Assembly: GCA_021780935.1 (NCBI GenBank)
Contig: JAJXXT010000006.1
Span: 82,265 to 146,264 of the forward strand
Direction of reading: 5' to 3'
Length of the DNA stretch: 64,000 bases
Origin: Pseudomonadota bacterium
Lineage (GTDB): Bacteria > Pseudomonadota > Alphaproteobacteria > Acetobacterales > Acetobacteraceae
This document shows positions 56,775 through 64,000 of the stretch, in pieces; within the stretch, counting starts at the first letter, position 1; each line of letters starts with the position of its first letter. The notes beneath the pieces were generated by a model, which was not told the DNA's origin, made no database searches, and saw only the letters and a list, made by a program, of their open reading frames with translations. Position numbers and translations under genes: made by a program.

Positions 56775-58118
56775 TTACGAAAACAAAACGACCTTCCCCA
56801 CCGGTGCGTCCAGCACCTCGCCGTCGCGCATCACCACGTTCCCGCGTACGACGGTTGCCACCGGCCAGCCCCTGACGCGCATGCCCGCGAACGGTGTCCA
56901 GCCGCAGGGCGAGGCAATCCAGTTTTCCTCGATCACCCGCTCGGCGCCCATGTCCACCAGCGTGAAGTCGCCGTCGTAGCCCGCTGCGAGCCGGCCCTTG
57001 CCGATGGCGCCATAAACTCGCGCGGGGCCGGCGCACATCAGGTCCACCATGCGTTCCAGCGACAACCGGCCCGCGTTCACGTGGTCGAGCATCACCGGCA
57101 GCAGCGTCTGCACGCCGGTCAGGCCGGCCGCGGTGTCGGGCCAGGGCTTGGCCTTTGCCTCCCGGCTGTGCGGCGCATGGTCGGAGCCGATGCAGTCGAC
57201 GGTGCCGTCCGCGATGGCGGCCCACGCCGCCTCCCAGTGCCGGCGGTCACGGATCGGCGGGTTCATCACCGCGTAGGCGCCAAGCCGCTCATAGGCATCG
57301 GGTGCCATCTGCGTGAGGTGGTTGACCAGCACCTCCACCGTCGCGACCTCGCGGTAGTCGCGCAGATAGGCGAGCTCCTCCGCGGTTGAGACGTGCAGGA
57401 TATGCGCCGGCCGGCCGGTGCGCATCGCCAGCGCCATCAGCCGCCTGGTGCCGAGAAACGCACACTCCACGTCCCGCCACTCGGCGTGCATCGCGTAGGG
57501 CTGGCCATGGTGGAACATCGCACGGCGCTCGCGCAGGCGATATTCGTCCTCGCTGTGATAGGCGATGCGCCGCCGCCCGCTGCGCATCACCCGCTCCAGG
57601 CTCTCGTCGTCCTCGACCAGCAGGTCGCCGGTCGAGGAGCCGGCGAATACCTTGATGGCGCACACGCCAGGCTCGGCCTCGAGCGTGCCGAGATCGGCGA
57701 TGTTGGTCTTGGTGGCGCCCGCGTAGAGCCCGATGTCGCACCAGGAATTCCGGCCAGCGTAGTCGCGCTTCCTGGCCAGCGTCGCGGCATCCGTCGCGGC
57801 CGGCGAGGTGTTCGGCATGTCGAACACGCAGGCGATGCCGCCCAGCACGGCGGCCCTCGTGCCAAGCGGGATGTTCTCGATCGCCGCACCGCCGGCCTCG
57901 CCCGTGCCGGGGTCGCGCAGATGCACGTGCGGGTCGATCAGCCCCGGCAGCACCATCAGCCCCGTGGCATCGATCGTTTCGCGGGCCTCGCCGCCATGAA
58001 AGCCCGCGATGTGCCCGTGCCGCACCGCGACGTCGGTTCGCACGCGCCCCCAGGGTGTCAGGCAGGTGCCGTTTTTGATAACGAGATCGAACGGGTTCAT
58101 CGTGTTGCCAGCGCTCAT
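56775..58118 (-). CDS. dihydroorotase-type amidohydrolase (class I)
   Basis: A zinc amidohydrolase of 447 residues. Metal ligands are in PGLIDPHVHLRDPG, the carboxylated-Lys region is KVFAGSSTGDLLVEDD, and SDHAPHSREAKAKPW near residue 305 gives the final Asp. This fits class I dihydroorotase, the third step of UMP synthesis, though other cyclic amidases such as allantoinase share the plan. The alternative ATG at 58100 gives MNPFDLVIKNG, the usual family start; the six extra residues come from an 18-base duplication. It overlaps the stop of the asparagine synthetase gene. Confidence 0.88.
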   Translation of the reverse strand: MSAGNTMNPFDLVIKNGTCLTPWGRVRTDVAVRHGHIAGFHGGEARETIDATGLMVLPGLIDPHVHLRDPGTGEAGGAAIENIPLGTRAAVLGGIACVFDMPNTSPAATDAATLARKRDYAGRNSWCDIGLYAGATKTNIADLGTLEAEPGVCAIKVFAGSSTGDLLVEDDESLERVMRSGRRRIAYHSEDEYRLRERRAMFHHGQPYAMHAEWRDVECAFLGTRRLMALAMRTGRPAHILHVSTAEELAYLRDYREVATVEVLVNHLTQMAPDAYERLGAYAVMNPPIRDRRHWEAAWAAIADGTVDCIGSDHAPHSREAKAKPWPDTAAGLTGVQTLLPVMLDHVNAGRLSLERMVDLMCAGPARVYGAIGKGRLAAGYDGDFTLVDMGAERVIEENWIASPCGWTPFAGMRVRGWPVATVVRGNVVMRDGEVLDAPVGKVVLFS

Positions 58119-58132
58119 CGTGTTGCCAGTGC
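58097..58132 (-). repeat. 18-base tandem duplication at the asnB stop/dihydroorotase start
   Basis: The block TCATCGTGTTGCCAG plus three bases (plus-strand reading) occurs twice in direct succession at 58097-58114 and 58115-58132, with 17 of 18 positions identical. Each copy contains an ATGA on the minus strand, so the asparagine synthetase stop and two in-frame dihydroorotase start codons all lie in the duplication. Confidence 0.9.
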
Positions 58133-59881
58133 CTCGAACACATCACCCTCCGGCTTCAGTCCCTGGACATGGGTCCGGTGCCACAGCGCGTAGAACAGCA
58201 GCACCCAGGCGAGGTATCCCGAATGGCGCTTGCCGCTGCAACGGCGGAACAGCGCCTCCACCCGCCCGGGGTCCGCGACCTCACGCACACCCTCCTGCGC
58301 GGCCACCAGCCGGCCCAGCCGTTCGCCCTGGCCGGCGATCCAGGTACCCATCGGCACCGTGAAGCCCTGCTTCGGCCCGAACGGGTTGGCGGCCGGGCAG
58401 TTCTTCTCCAGCCATCTGCGCAGCAGCCACTTGCCCATGCGCTTGCGGATCTTGAGCCCGTCCGGCAGCCGCCACACGACATCGGCCACACCCTGGTCGA
58501 GCAGCGGCGTGCGCCCCTCCACCGCATGCGCCATCAGGCAGCGATCGAGCTTCAGCAGCAGGTCGTGCGGCAGCCAGTCCTCGATGTCGGTTGCCTGGGC
58601 GGCCATCAGCCGCGTGCGGCCAGGCGTCGCGGAACGCGCCTCCGCCGCCGCCTGGCCGTCGCGCCAGTGGCGCGGCTGCTGCCGAAGTACCTGGATACGG
58701 TCGAAATTGCCGCGCGCGCGCATCACCCGCCCGCCGAGCCACCACGGCCGCATGGCGCTCCGATAGCGCCCGTAGCCGGCGAAGATCTCGTCACCGCCCT
58801 CGCCGGAGAGCACCACCTTCACCTCCTGGCGCGCGCGCTGGGCAAGAAACCAGGTGGGAATGATCGCGTAATCCGCCGTCGGATCGTCCATGCAGGCGAC
58901 GATCTCCGGCAGATGGCGCCAGACCATCGCCTCGGTCACATCGAGCGTCTCGTGCCGGGCGCCGAGCGAGGCCGCGACCCGCCGCGCCGCCTCGCGCTCA
59001 TCGGCCGCGCCGGGGGCCGCGAAGCCTGCGGTGAAGGCGAGCACCGGCCGGTCGTTCAGGCGCGCCATCAGCGTCAGCACCGTCGCGGAATCGATGCCGC
59101 CGGAGAGGAACATGCCATAGGGCACGTCGCTGCGCTGGTGCAGGCCCACGCTTTCCTCAAGCGCGCGGTCGAGCCGGGTCAGCGCCGCGTCCTCGGAAAT
59201 CGTCTCCGGCCCGCCCTCCGGCAGCGCCACCACGCGGCGGCGATCAATGATCCGCCCCTCCGCCACCTGCACCGTCTCGCCCGGCAGCAGGCGGCAGATG
59301 CCGGGGAAAATGGTCTCGGCCCCGGTCGTGTACTGCATCTGCAGCAGCTCATCGCGCGCCGCCGGCCGCACGCCGCGTGAAACCAGTCCCGCGGCGATCA
59401 GCGCCTGCGCCTCGGAGGCGAAGGCCAGTCCCTGCGCCGTCTGCGCGTAATAGAGCGGCTTGATGCCCCAGCGGTCGCGCGAGATCGCGACGCGCCGTGC
59501 CGCGCGGTCGTGGATGGCGATCGCGAACATGCCGCGCAGCGCGCGCCCGTAATCCGGCCCGTCGCGCAGATAGAGATGCAGCGGCGGTTCGCAGTCGCTC
59601 ATCGAGGCGAAGTTGATGCCCGGCATCGCCGCGCGCAGCTCGCGATAGTTATAGATCTCGCCATTGGCCACCAGGGCGGCGGTGCCGGCGAAGAAGGGCT
59701 GGTCGCCGGTCACCAGGTCGATGATGGCAAGCCGGTTCTGCGCGATGCCCACCCGTCCGGAGATGGTCTGCCCGCCCGCATCCGGCCCTCGATGCGCCAT
59801 CGCCGCGATGATGTTGGCGAGGATTGCGGCGTCCGGCTGCGGCGCGCCGGCGCCGGCGATCAGGCCCGCGATGCCGCACAT
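58115..59881 (-). CDS. asnB: asparagine synthetase, glutamine-hydrolysing
   Basis: Makes asparagine from aspartate, glutamine and ATP. It has 588 residues. The N-terminal glutaminase domain has the catalytic Cys as residue 2 (MCGIAGLIAG), then QNRLAIIDL and VANGEIYNYRELR. The synthetase domain has the pyrophosphate loop LSGGIDSATVL near residue 260 and VVLSGEGGDEIFAGYGRYR near residue 370. Domains are complete. Relatives act in lasso-peptide or exopolysaccharide clusters, but nothing here supports that. The 4-base overlap with the dihydroorotase gene implies coupled translation. Confidence 0.93.
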   Translation of the reverse strand: MCGIAGLIAGAGAPQPDAAILANIIAAMAHRGPDAGGQTISGRVGIAQNRLAIIDLVTGDQPFFAGTAALVANGEIYNYRELRAAMPGINFASMSDCEPPLHLYLRDGPDYGRALRGMFAIAIHDRAARRVAISRDRWGIKPLYYAQTAQGLAFASEAQALIAAGLVSRGVRPAARDELLQMQYTTGAETIFPGICRLLPGETVQVAEGRIIDRRRVVALPEGGPETISEDAALTRLDRALEESVGLHQRSDVPYGMFLSGGIDSATVLTLMARLNDRPVLAFTAGFAAPGAADEREAARRVAASLGARHETLDVTEAMVWRHLPEIVACMDDPTADYAIIPTWFLAQRARQEVKVVLSGEGGDEIFAGYGRYRSAMRPWWLGGRVMRARGNFDRIQVLRQQPRHWRDGQAAAEARSATPGRTRLMAAQATDIEDWLPHDLLLKLDRCLMAHAVEGRTPLLDQGVADVVWRLPDGLKIRKRMGKWLLRRWLEKNCPAANPFGPKQGFTVPMGTWIAGQGERLGRLVAAQEGVREVADPGRVEALFRRCSGKRHSGYLAWVLLFYALWHRTHVQGLKPEGDVFEALATR

Positions 59882-60035
59882 GGTCGTGTCTCATGCCTCA
59901 TGCGCCGGCTCTAGCATCGAGCCCGGCGCTTGTCTCGGCCCGGTTCGCGTCGTTGTTCCGGTTGGGTGGGTCGCGTCCGATGCATCGAGTTGCCGGAGCT
60001 TGTCGTTCGGCGGTCGCGACGCCAAGTTAATCGGC

Positions 60036-60839
60036 ATGCTCGTGCACCTGCCGGATCGCGCCGTGCTTGCCGTCACCGGCGAGGACCGCACCGCCTACCT
60101 CCAGGGCCTGGTCAGCGCCGACGTGACGCGCGCGGCCCCCGGGCGCTGCCTGTGGTCCGCCCTGCTGACGCCGCAGGGCAAGTATCTCGCGGATTTTTTT
60201 ATCCACGCGACGGAGGAGGCGCTGCTGCTGGACGTGGCGGCGGCCCAGGCGGAGGCGCTGCGTTCGCGGCTGCTGCGTTTTCGGCTGCGCAGCAGGATCG
60301 CCATCGAGCCCGCCCCACTCGCCGTCCATGTCGCCTGGCCGGAGGCACCGGCGGGCGCGGTGGCGGACCCGCGTCTGGCCGAAGCCGGGTTCCGTCTGCT
60401 CGCGCCATCGCCGCAGGGCAACGGCAGCGTGGCGGACTGGGAGCGGCACCGGATTCCGCTCGGCCTGCCGGAACCCTGCGATCATGACCCGGAGAAAACC
60501 GTGCTGCTGGAGGCCGGCTTTGACGAGCTCGGTGCCATCGCCTGGGACAAGGGCTGCTGGATGGGCCAGGAGCTGACCGCCCGCACCCGCTATCGCGGCC
60601 TGGTGAAGCGCCGGCTTGTGCCGGTGGCCGTCGCGGGCGTGCTGCCGCCGCCGGGCACCAGGGTGCTGGACGCGGCCGGGGCGGAGGCGGGGACGGTGCG
60701 CTCGGGCATCGACCAGATGGCGCTTGCCACGCTGCGGCTGGACGCGCTGGGCGACACGCTCAGCGCCGGGGAGGCCGTGCTCACGCCACGCCTGCCCGCC
60801 TGGATGCATCTGCCTGAAACCGCCGGAGCACCCGCATGA
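60036..60839 (+). CDS. ygfZ: folate-binding Fe-S assembly factor YgfZ
   Basis: A GcvT-like folate-binding protein that supports Fe-S cluster enzymes. It has 267 residues. The family motif K-G-C-x-x-G-Q-E is exact (KGCWMGQELTARTRYRG) with the conserved Cys. The start MLVHLPDRAVLAVTGEDRTAYLQGL is the normal N-terminus, so I take ATG 60036 rather than longer forms. It is divergent from asnB over 154 bases in which I see no clear operator, and overlaps the methyltransferase gene by four bases. Confidence 0.95.
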   Translation: MLVHLPDRAVLAVTGEDRTAYLQGLVSADVTRAAPGRCLWSALLTPQGKYLADFFIHATEEALLLDVAAAQAEALRSRLLRFRLRSRIAIEPAPLAVHVAWPEAPAGAVADPRLAEAGFRLLAPSPQGNGSVADWERHRIPLGLPEPCDHDPEKTVLLEAGFDELGAIAWDKGCWMGQELTARTRYRGLVKRRLVPVAVAGVLPPPGTRVLDAAGAEAGTVRSGIDQMALATLRLDALGDTLSAGEAVLTPRLPAWMHLPETAGAPA

Positions 60840-61414
60840 GCGAACAGACCAACGCCTGGGAATCCCGCTACCGTGAGGGCCGAACCGGCTGGCAGCGCGA
60901 AGGCGTTTCCCCCGGTCTGCTGACCTGGCTCGCGGATGGGACGCTGAAACCCTGCCGCATCGTGGTCCCGGGCGCCGGGCGCAGCCACGAGCCGCTGCAC
61001 CTCGCCCAGGCCGGGTTTCACGTCACGACGCTCGATATCGCGCCCACCGCGACCGCGCACCAGCACGCAGCGCTGGCGCCGCGGGGCGGCGTGGCGCTGG
61101 AGGGGGATGTGCTGAGCTTCCTCCCCGGCGAGCCGTTCGACGCGATCTATGAGCAGACCTGCCTCTGCGCCCTGCCGCCGGAGCGGCTCGGCGCCTACGC
61201 GGCGCAGCTCGGGCGCTGGCTGCGGCCGGGTGGCGTGCTGGCGGCGCTGTTCATGCAGACCGGGCGCGAGGGTGGACCGCCATTCGACTGCAAGCTGCCG
61301 GCCATGCGCGCCCTGCTGCCGGAAGGGACGTGGCACTGGCCGACGCAAACCTGGCCGGAGGTGCGGCATCACGACGGCCTGTTCGAGATTCCGCTGGCGC
61401 TGACCCGCGCCTGA
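60836..61414 (+). CDS. TPMT-family SAM-dependent methyltransferase
   Basis: A 192-residue class I methyltransferase resembling the thiopurine S-methyltransferase group. WESRYREGRTGWQREG at residues 6-21 is the family's N-terminal block, RIVVPGAGRSHEPLHLAQAGF is motif I for S-adenosylmethionine, and DAIYEQTCLCALPPE is motif IV. Bacterial members methylate selenium, tellurium, halide or thiol compounds. It is coupled to ygfZ by ATGA. Substrate unknown. Confidence 0.9.
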   Translation: MSEQTNAWESRYREGRTGWQREGVSPGLLTWLADGTLKPCRIVVPGAGRSHEPLHLAQAGFHVTTLDIAPTATAHQHAALAPRGGVALEGDVLSFLPGEPFDAIYEQTCLCALPPERLGAYAAQLGRWLRPGGVLAALFMQTGREGGPPFDCKLPAMRALLPEGTWHWPTQTWPEVRHHDGLFEIPLALTRA

Positions 61415-61471
61415 GCGCTCCCGCGGGTTTTTCCCCACAGGCTTTCCTGCAGGCGGACGACCTCGGTCGAA

Positions 61472-61506
61472 TTGACAATAATGATGACGATCATCATTAT
61501 CCGGGA
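61472..61506 (+). promoter_or_regulatory. promoter of the TetR gene, apparently leaderless
   Basis: A perfect TTGACA (61472-61477), 17 bases, then CATTAT (61495-61500). The expected transcription start, six or seven bases after the -10, falls on the GTG at 61507 that begins the TetR frame, so the mRNA would have no 5' leader. This is the clearest sigma-70-type promoter in the window. Confidence 0.65.
61478..61500. promoter_or_regulatory. TetR-family operator filling the promoter spacer
   Basis: A perfect inverted repeat, ATAATGATG, five bases, CATCATTAT. It occupies the whole space between the -35 and the -10 and includes the -10. A bound repressor would exclude RNA polymerase. It is the usual size for a TetR-type dimer site and lies next to a TetR gene. 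Confidence 0.8.
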
Positions 61507-62100
61507 GTGCGCGTCACCACTTCCACCCACCAGGACCACACGGCCGCGATTCTTGCTGCCGCCGAGCACCTGTTTCGCGCACGCGGTTTCGGCGGCGTCG
61601 GAGTTGCGGAGGTCGCACGTGCCGCGGGCCTGACGCATGGCGCGGTGTACAGCCGTTTCCCCGGCAAGGCGGCACTCGCCGCCGCCGCCCTGCGCAGCGC
61701 CCTGTTGCGCGCCGCCGGCGGTTGGCACGACCGCGCGGCGCGTGCGCGGAAAGCCGGGCGCGACCCGTTCGTAGCCCTGATCGACGCCTATCTGCGGCCC
61801 GCCCATCGCGACAACCCTGCCGAGGGCTGCCCGATCGCAACCCTGGGGCCCGAGGCGGCGCGCGAGCCCGGCCCGCTCGCGGACGCGCTGGCGGAGGGCA
61901 CGGCAGCGCTGGCCGCAGAACTCGCCGGCTCGCTGCCGGAGGCGATGCCGCCTGAGGCCCGGGCGCGTGCCGCCGCCGCCGCCCTCGCCGCCATGAATGG
62001 CGGGTTGGTTCTGGCGCGCGCCCTCCGTCACGACCAGGGTGCGTCCGACGCGGCGCTGGCGGCGGCACGCGCGCTCGCCCACACCGCCGCCCATCTCTGA
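61507..62100 (+). CDS. TetR/AcrR-family transcriptional regulator
   Basis: Repressor of 197 residues. The N-terminal helix-turn-helix is typical (ILAAAEHLFRARGFGGVGVAEVARAAGLTHG read in two parts, then AVYSRFPGKAALAAAAL). The C-terminal ligand domain is Ala-rich, with CPIATLGPEAAREPGPLADAL. The start is GTG at 61507, the only start codon between the promoter and the domain. It is followed after 51 bases by an MFS gene, its probable target. Its ligand is likely the transported compound. Confidence 0.92.
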   Translation: MRVTTSTHQDHTAAILAAAEHLFRARGFGGVGVAEVARAAGLTHGAVYSRFPGKAALAAAALRSALLRAAGGWHDRAARARKAGRDPFVALIDAYLRPAHRDNPAEGCPIATLGPEAAREPGPLADALAEGTAALAAELAGSLPEAMPPEARARAAAAALAAMNGGLVLARALRHDQGASDAALAAARALAHTAAHL

Positions 62101-62151
62101 CCGGCCTTTCCCGTTCCCACACTGGCTCATTCTCGCGTCAAGGAAACCAGT

Positions 62152-63426
62152 ATGTTCGCTTCCCGCCTCGCCCCCGTGCTGGCTCGCCATGGCATCCACT
62201 ACGGCTGGGTCATGGCCGCCATCACCTTCCTCACCACACTGTCCACGGCGGCCGCGCTGGGCATGCCGGGCATTCTGATCGTGCCGCTGCGCCATGAATT
62301 CGGCTGGGACACCGCCGCCGTCTCGGGGCCGCTGGCGCTGCGCCTGGTGCTGTTCGGCGTCACCGCGCCCTTCGCCGCGGCACTGATCGGGCGCTATGGC
62401 ATTCGCGCCGTGGTGACGGCGGCGGTCACGCTGATCGTCGTCGGCGTGGCGATCGCCAGCCGGATGACGGCGCTGTGGCAGCTCTGGCTCGCCTGGGGGG
62501 TGCTGGTCGGCGTCGCCACCGGCATGACCGCGATGGTGCTGGCAGCGAGCGTGGTCTCCCGCTGGTTCGACATCAGGCGCGGCTTGGTTCTCGGCCTGCT
62601 GACCGCCGCGAACGCCACCGGGCAGCTGATTTTCCTGCCCGTTGCCGCCTGGATCGCGGACCATGTCGGCTGGCGCGAGGCGCTGCTGCCGGCAACCCTC
62701 GCCTGCGTCGTCTGCCTGGCGTTGGTGGTGCTGTTCGGTACCGACCATCCCGCTAGCCTGGGCCTGCCGGCCTATGGCGCGCGCGAGGTGCGGCCACCGC
62801 CACCACCGCGAGAGGGCGCGGTGCGCGCGAGTTTCGCGGCGCTGTCCGAGGCCTCCACCCGGCCGCTGTTCTGGGTGCTGTTCGCCACCTTCTTCGTCTG
62901 CGGGTTTTCCACCAACGGGCTGGTGCAGACGCATTTCGTGCCGCTCTGCCACGATTTCGGCATGACCGATGTGGCGGCGGCGGGCGTGCTCGCGATGATG
63001 GGCGCGTTCGACTTCGTCGGCACCATCGCCAGCGGCTGGCTTTCCGACCGCGTGGACAACCGGGTGCTGCTGTTCTGGTATTATGGGCTGCGCGGACTGT
63101 CGCTGCTGATGCTGCCGTTCCTGAACTTCACCGTCGTGGGCCTGTCCGCCTTCGCGGTGTTCTACGGGCTCGACTGGATCGCGACCGTTCCGCCGACGGT
63201 GCGGCTGGCGGGCCAGGTGCTGGACCGCGAGCGCGGGCCGCTGGTGTTCGGCTGGGCCTTCGCCGCGCATCAGCTGGGCGCTGCGACGGCGGCGATCGGC
63301 GCCGGCATCGCGCGCGACGCCCTCGGCACCTACCTCCCGGCCTTCGCCGCGGCGGGCATGGCGTGCCTGCTCGCGGCCCTGGCCGCCCTCGCTTCTCGCC
63401 GGCGGCAGCGCATCGCCGTATCCTAG
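62152..63426 (+). CDS. major facilitator superfamily transporter
   Basis: A membrane transporter of 424 residues with about twelve segments, opening RHGIHYGWVMAAITFLTTLS. The motif region RYGIRAVVTAAVTL and a second-half SGWLSDRVDNRVLLFWYYGLR correspond to the two MFS A-type loops. Overall it resembles the monocarboxylate/OFA-type transporters. As the gene after TetR it is likely regulated by it. Direction and substrate cannot be told. Confidence 0.9.
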   Translation: MFASRLAPVLARHGIHYGWVMAAITFLTTLSTAAALGMPGILIVPLRHEFGWDTAAVSGPLALRLVLFGVTAPFAAALIGRYGIRAVVTAAVTLIVVGVAIASRMTALWQLWLAWGVLVGVATGMTAMVLAASVVSRWFDIRRGLVLGLLTAANATGQLIFLPVAAWIADHVGWREALLPATLACVVCLALVVLFGTDHPASLGLPAYGAREVRPPPPPREGAVRASFAALSEASTRPLFWVLFATFFVCGFSTNGLVQTHFVPLCHDFGMTDVAAAGVLAMMGAFDFVGTIASGWLSDRVDNRVLLFWYYGLRGLSLLMLPFLNFTVVGLSAFAVFYGLDWIATVPPTVRLAGQVLDRERGPLVFGWAFAAHQLGAATAAIGAGIARDALGTYLPAFAAAGMACLLAALAALASRRRQRIAVS

Positions 63427-63431
63427 GCCGC

Positions 63432-63809
63432 ATGACCGCGAGCAGGCGCTTCACCGAGTTCCTCGCCGAGCAACTGGCGCCGCTTGGCCACGTCTCGATG
63501 CGGCGGATGTTCGGCATGACAGGGCTGTTTCGCGACGGTGTGCTGTTCGCCCTGGCCGGCGAGGACGCTCTGTTCCTGCGGGTGGATGACGCCAACCGAG
63601 CGATGTTCGCCGCGGCGGCGCCGGTGGAACCCCTGAGCTACGTCCGACAGGGAAAGCGGATCGAGCTTGCCTATTGGCGCACGCCGGAGCAGCTGTTCGA
63701 TGAGCAGGAGGAGCTCGTTGCCTGGGCTCGCGCAGCGCTTGGCGCCGCGCATGGGGTCGCGGCGGCACGCAAGGCACGATCGCGATCGCGCCAGAGACCC
63801 GATATCTGA
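63432..63809 (+). CDS. TfoX N-terminal domain protein
   Basis: A 125-residue protein of the TfoX-N group. The family pattern is LGHVSMRRMFGMTGLFRDGV at residues 18-37, then ALAGEDALFLRVDD and YWRTPEQLFDEQEELVAWA. TfoX/Sxy is a competence regulator in gammaproteobacteria, but stand-alone N-domain proteins in alphaproteobacteria have no defined role. It begins five bases after the MFS stop. The tail is basic and low in complexity. Confidence 0.88.
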   Translation: MTASRRFTEFLAEQLAPLGHVSMRRMFGMTGLFRDGVLFALAGEDALFLRVDDANRAMFAAAAPVEPLSYVRQGKRIELAYWRTPEQLFDEQEELVAWARAALGAAHGVAAARKARSRSRQRPDI

Positions 63810-63876
63810 CCGAAACGATTCCGCCGGCGCCTGAACCGCCCGCCTCCCGCCGCGCCCGCCGCCTCGCAGCGCGCTA

Positions 63877-64000
63877 GAGCGTGATCATCTTACACTGAAG
63901 CATATCCTGTGTGGCTGAAGTAGTTTGCGCACTCGGTTGGGGAGAACTGGCTGAGGAGTTCGCCGATGCAGTGCCAGACGTCGACGATGGATCGCTCGTT
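63877..64000. mobile_element. IS630-type insertion sequence, one end
   Basis: The element begins next to a TA dinucleotide (63875-63876), the IS630/Tc1 target, with GAGCGTGATCATC as the likely terminal repeat. It contains the transposase end and continues past the window. The base composition drops compared with the chromosome before it. Confidence 0.75.
63890..64000 (-). CDS. IS630-family transposase, C-terminal end
   Basis: The last 36 residues of a transposase whose start is beyond the right edge. The end ...FSPTECANYFSHTGYASV is the characteristic C-terminus of IS630/Tc1-mariner transposases (ECANYF...GY). The stop is at 63890-63892, 13 bases inside the element. Whether the rest is intact cannot be judged. 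Confidence 0.85.
   Translation of the reverse strand, partial: NERSIVDVWHCIGELLSQFSPTECANYFSHTGYASV

Noticed and set aside
60194..60200. A run of seven T in ygfZ as a slippage site
   Set aside because: It is shorter than the mutS tract and there is no reason to expect phase variation of ygfZ.

Overview
This 64 kb window is a GC-rich bacterial chromosome segment that looks alphaproteobacterial, most likely Acetobacteraceae or another Rhodospirillales lineage. The placement is an inference from four things: a flagellar block ending flbD-flhA-flhF-flhG, the malic enzyme/mutS/glnD neighbourhood seen in many alphaproteobacteria, an HpnN-type RND protein that points to hopanoids, and an MbfA-type iron exporter. 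Genes are tightly packed, often with 4-base ATGA or GTGA overlaps. No stretch longer than about 300 bases lacks a gene. I saw no tRNA, rRNA, CRISPR array or prophage.

Layout. 1-4.1 kb: end of a flagellar locus (sigma-54 activator fragment, FlhA, a very short FlhF, FlhG). 4.0-10.9 kb: a cupin, a complete branched-chain-amino-acid-type ABC importer on the minus strand, and a divergent thiamine-diphosphate enzyme. 10.9-19.6 kb: malic enzyme on the minus strand facing mutS-glnD, then a small secreted protein and a 55-residue membrane protein. 19.8-25.4 kb: a complete Dpp/Opp-type peptide ABC importer whose binding protein has a Tat-like signal. 25.5-39.7 kb: carbohydrate region, with a 1052-residue BNR-repeat protein divergent from a LacI regulator, a sugar ABC importer, an MGH1-like glycoside hydrolase, then on the minus strand an HpnN-like RND protein overlapping a secreted GH42-like protein. 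39.8-47.8 kb: a MetE-like protein, two GT4 glycosyltransferases, purH, a D-amino-acid dehydrogenase, MbfA and a His-rich PadR regulator. 47.8-54.5 kb: an orphan form II CoxL-like molybdoenzyme subunit and an RND pump with its adaptor but no outer-membrane channel. 54.6-63.8 kb: an HMG-CoA-lyase-like enzyme with a family III CoA-transferase, dihydroorotase and asparagine synthetase, YgfZ with a TPMT-like methyltransferase, a TetR regulator whose operator fills its own promoter, an MFS transporter and a TfoX-N protein. The right edge enters an IS630-type insertion sequence.

How it fits together. Most of the window is uptake and metabolism: three ABC importers for amino acids or related acids, peptides and carbohydrate, plus MFS and RND transporters, interleaved with housekeeping genes (mutS, glnD, purH, ygfZ). 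The points most worth a second look are the LacI-linked glycoside uptake locus with a near-perfect operator, the HpnN/GH42 translational coupling, the PadR regulator with its repeated CGATATATCG-like sites, the TetR gene that appears leaderless, and an 18-base tandem duplication exactly at the asparagine synthetase/dihydroorotase junction. I found no defence system or other clearly novel machinery. The unusual content is in gene combinations and control sites.
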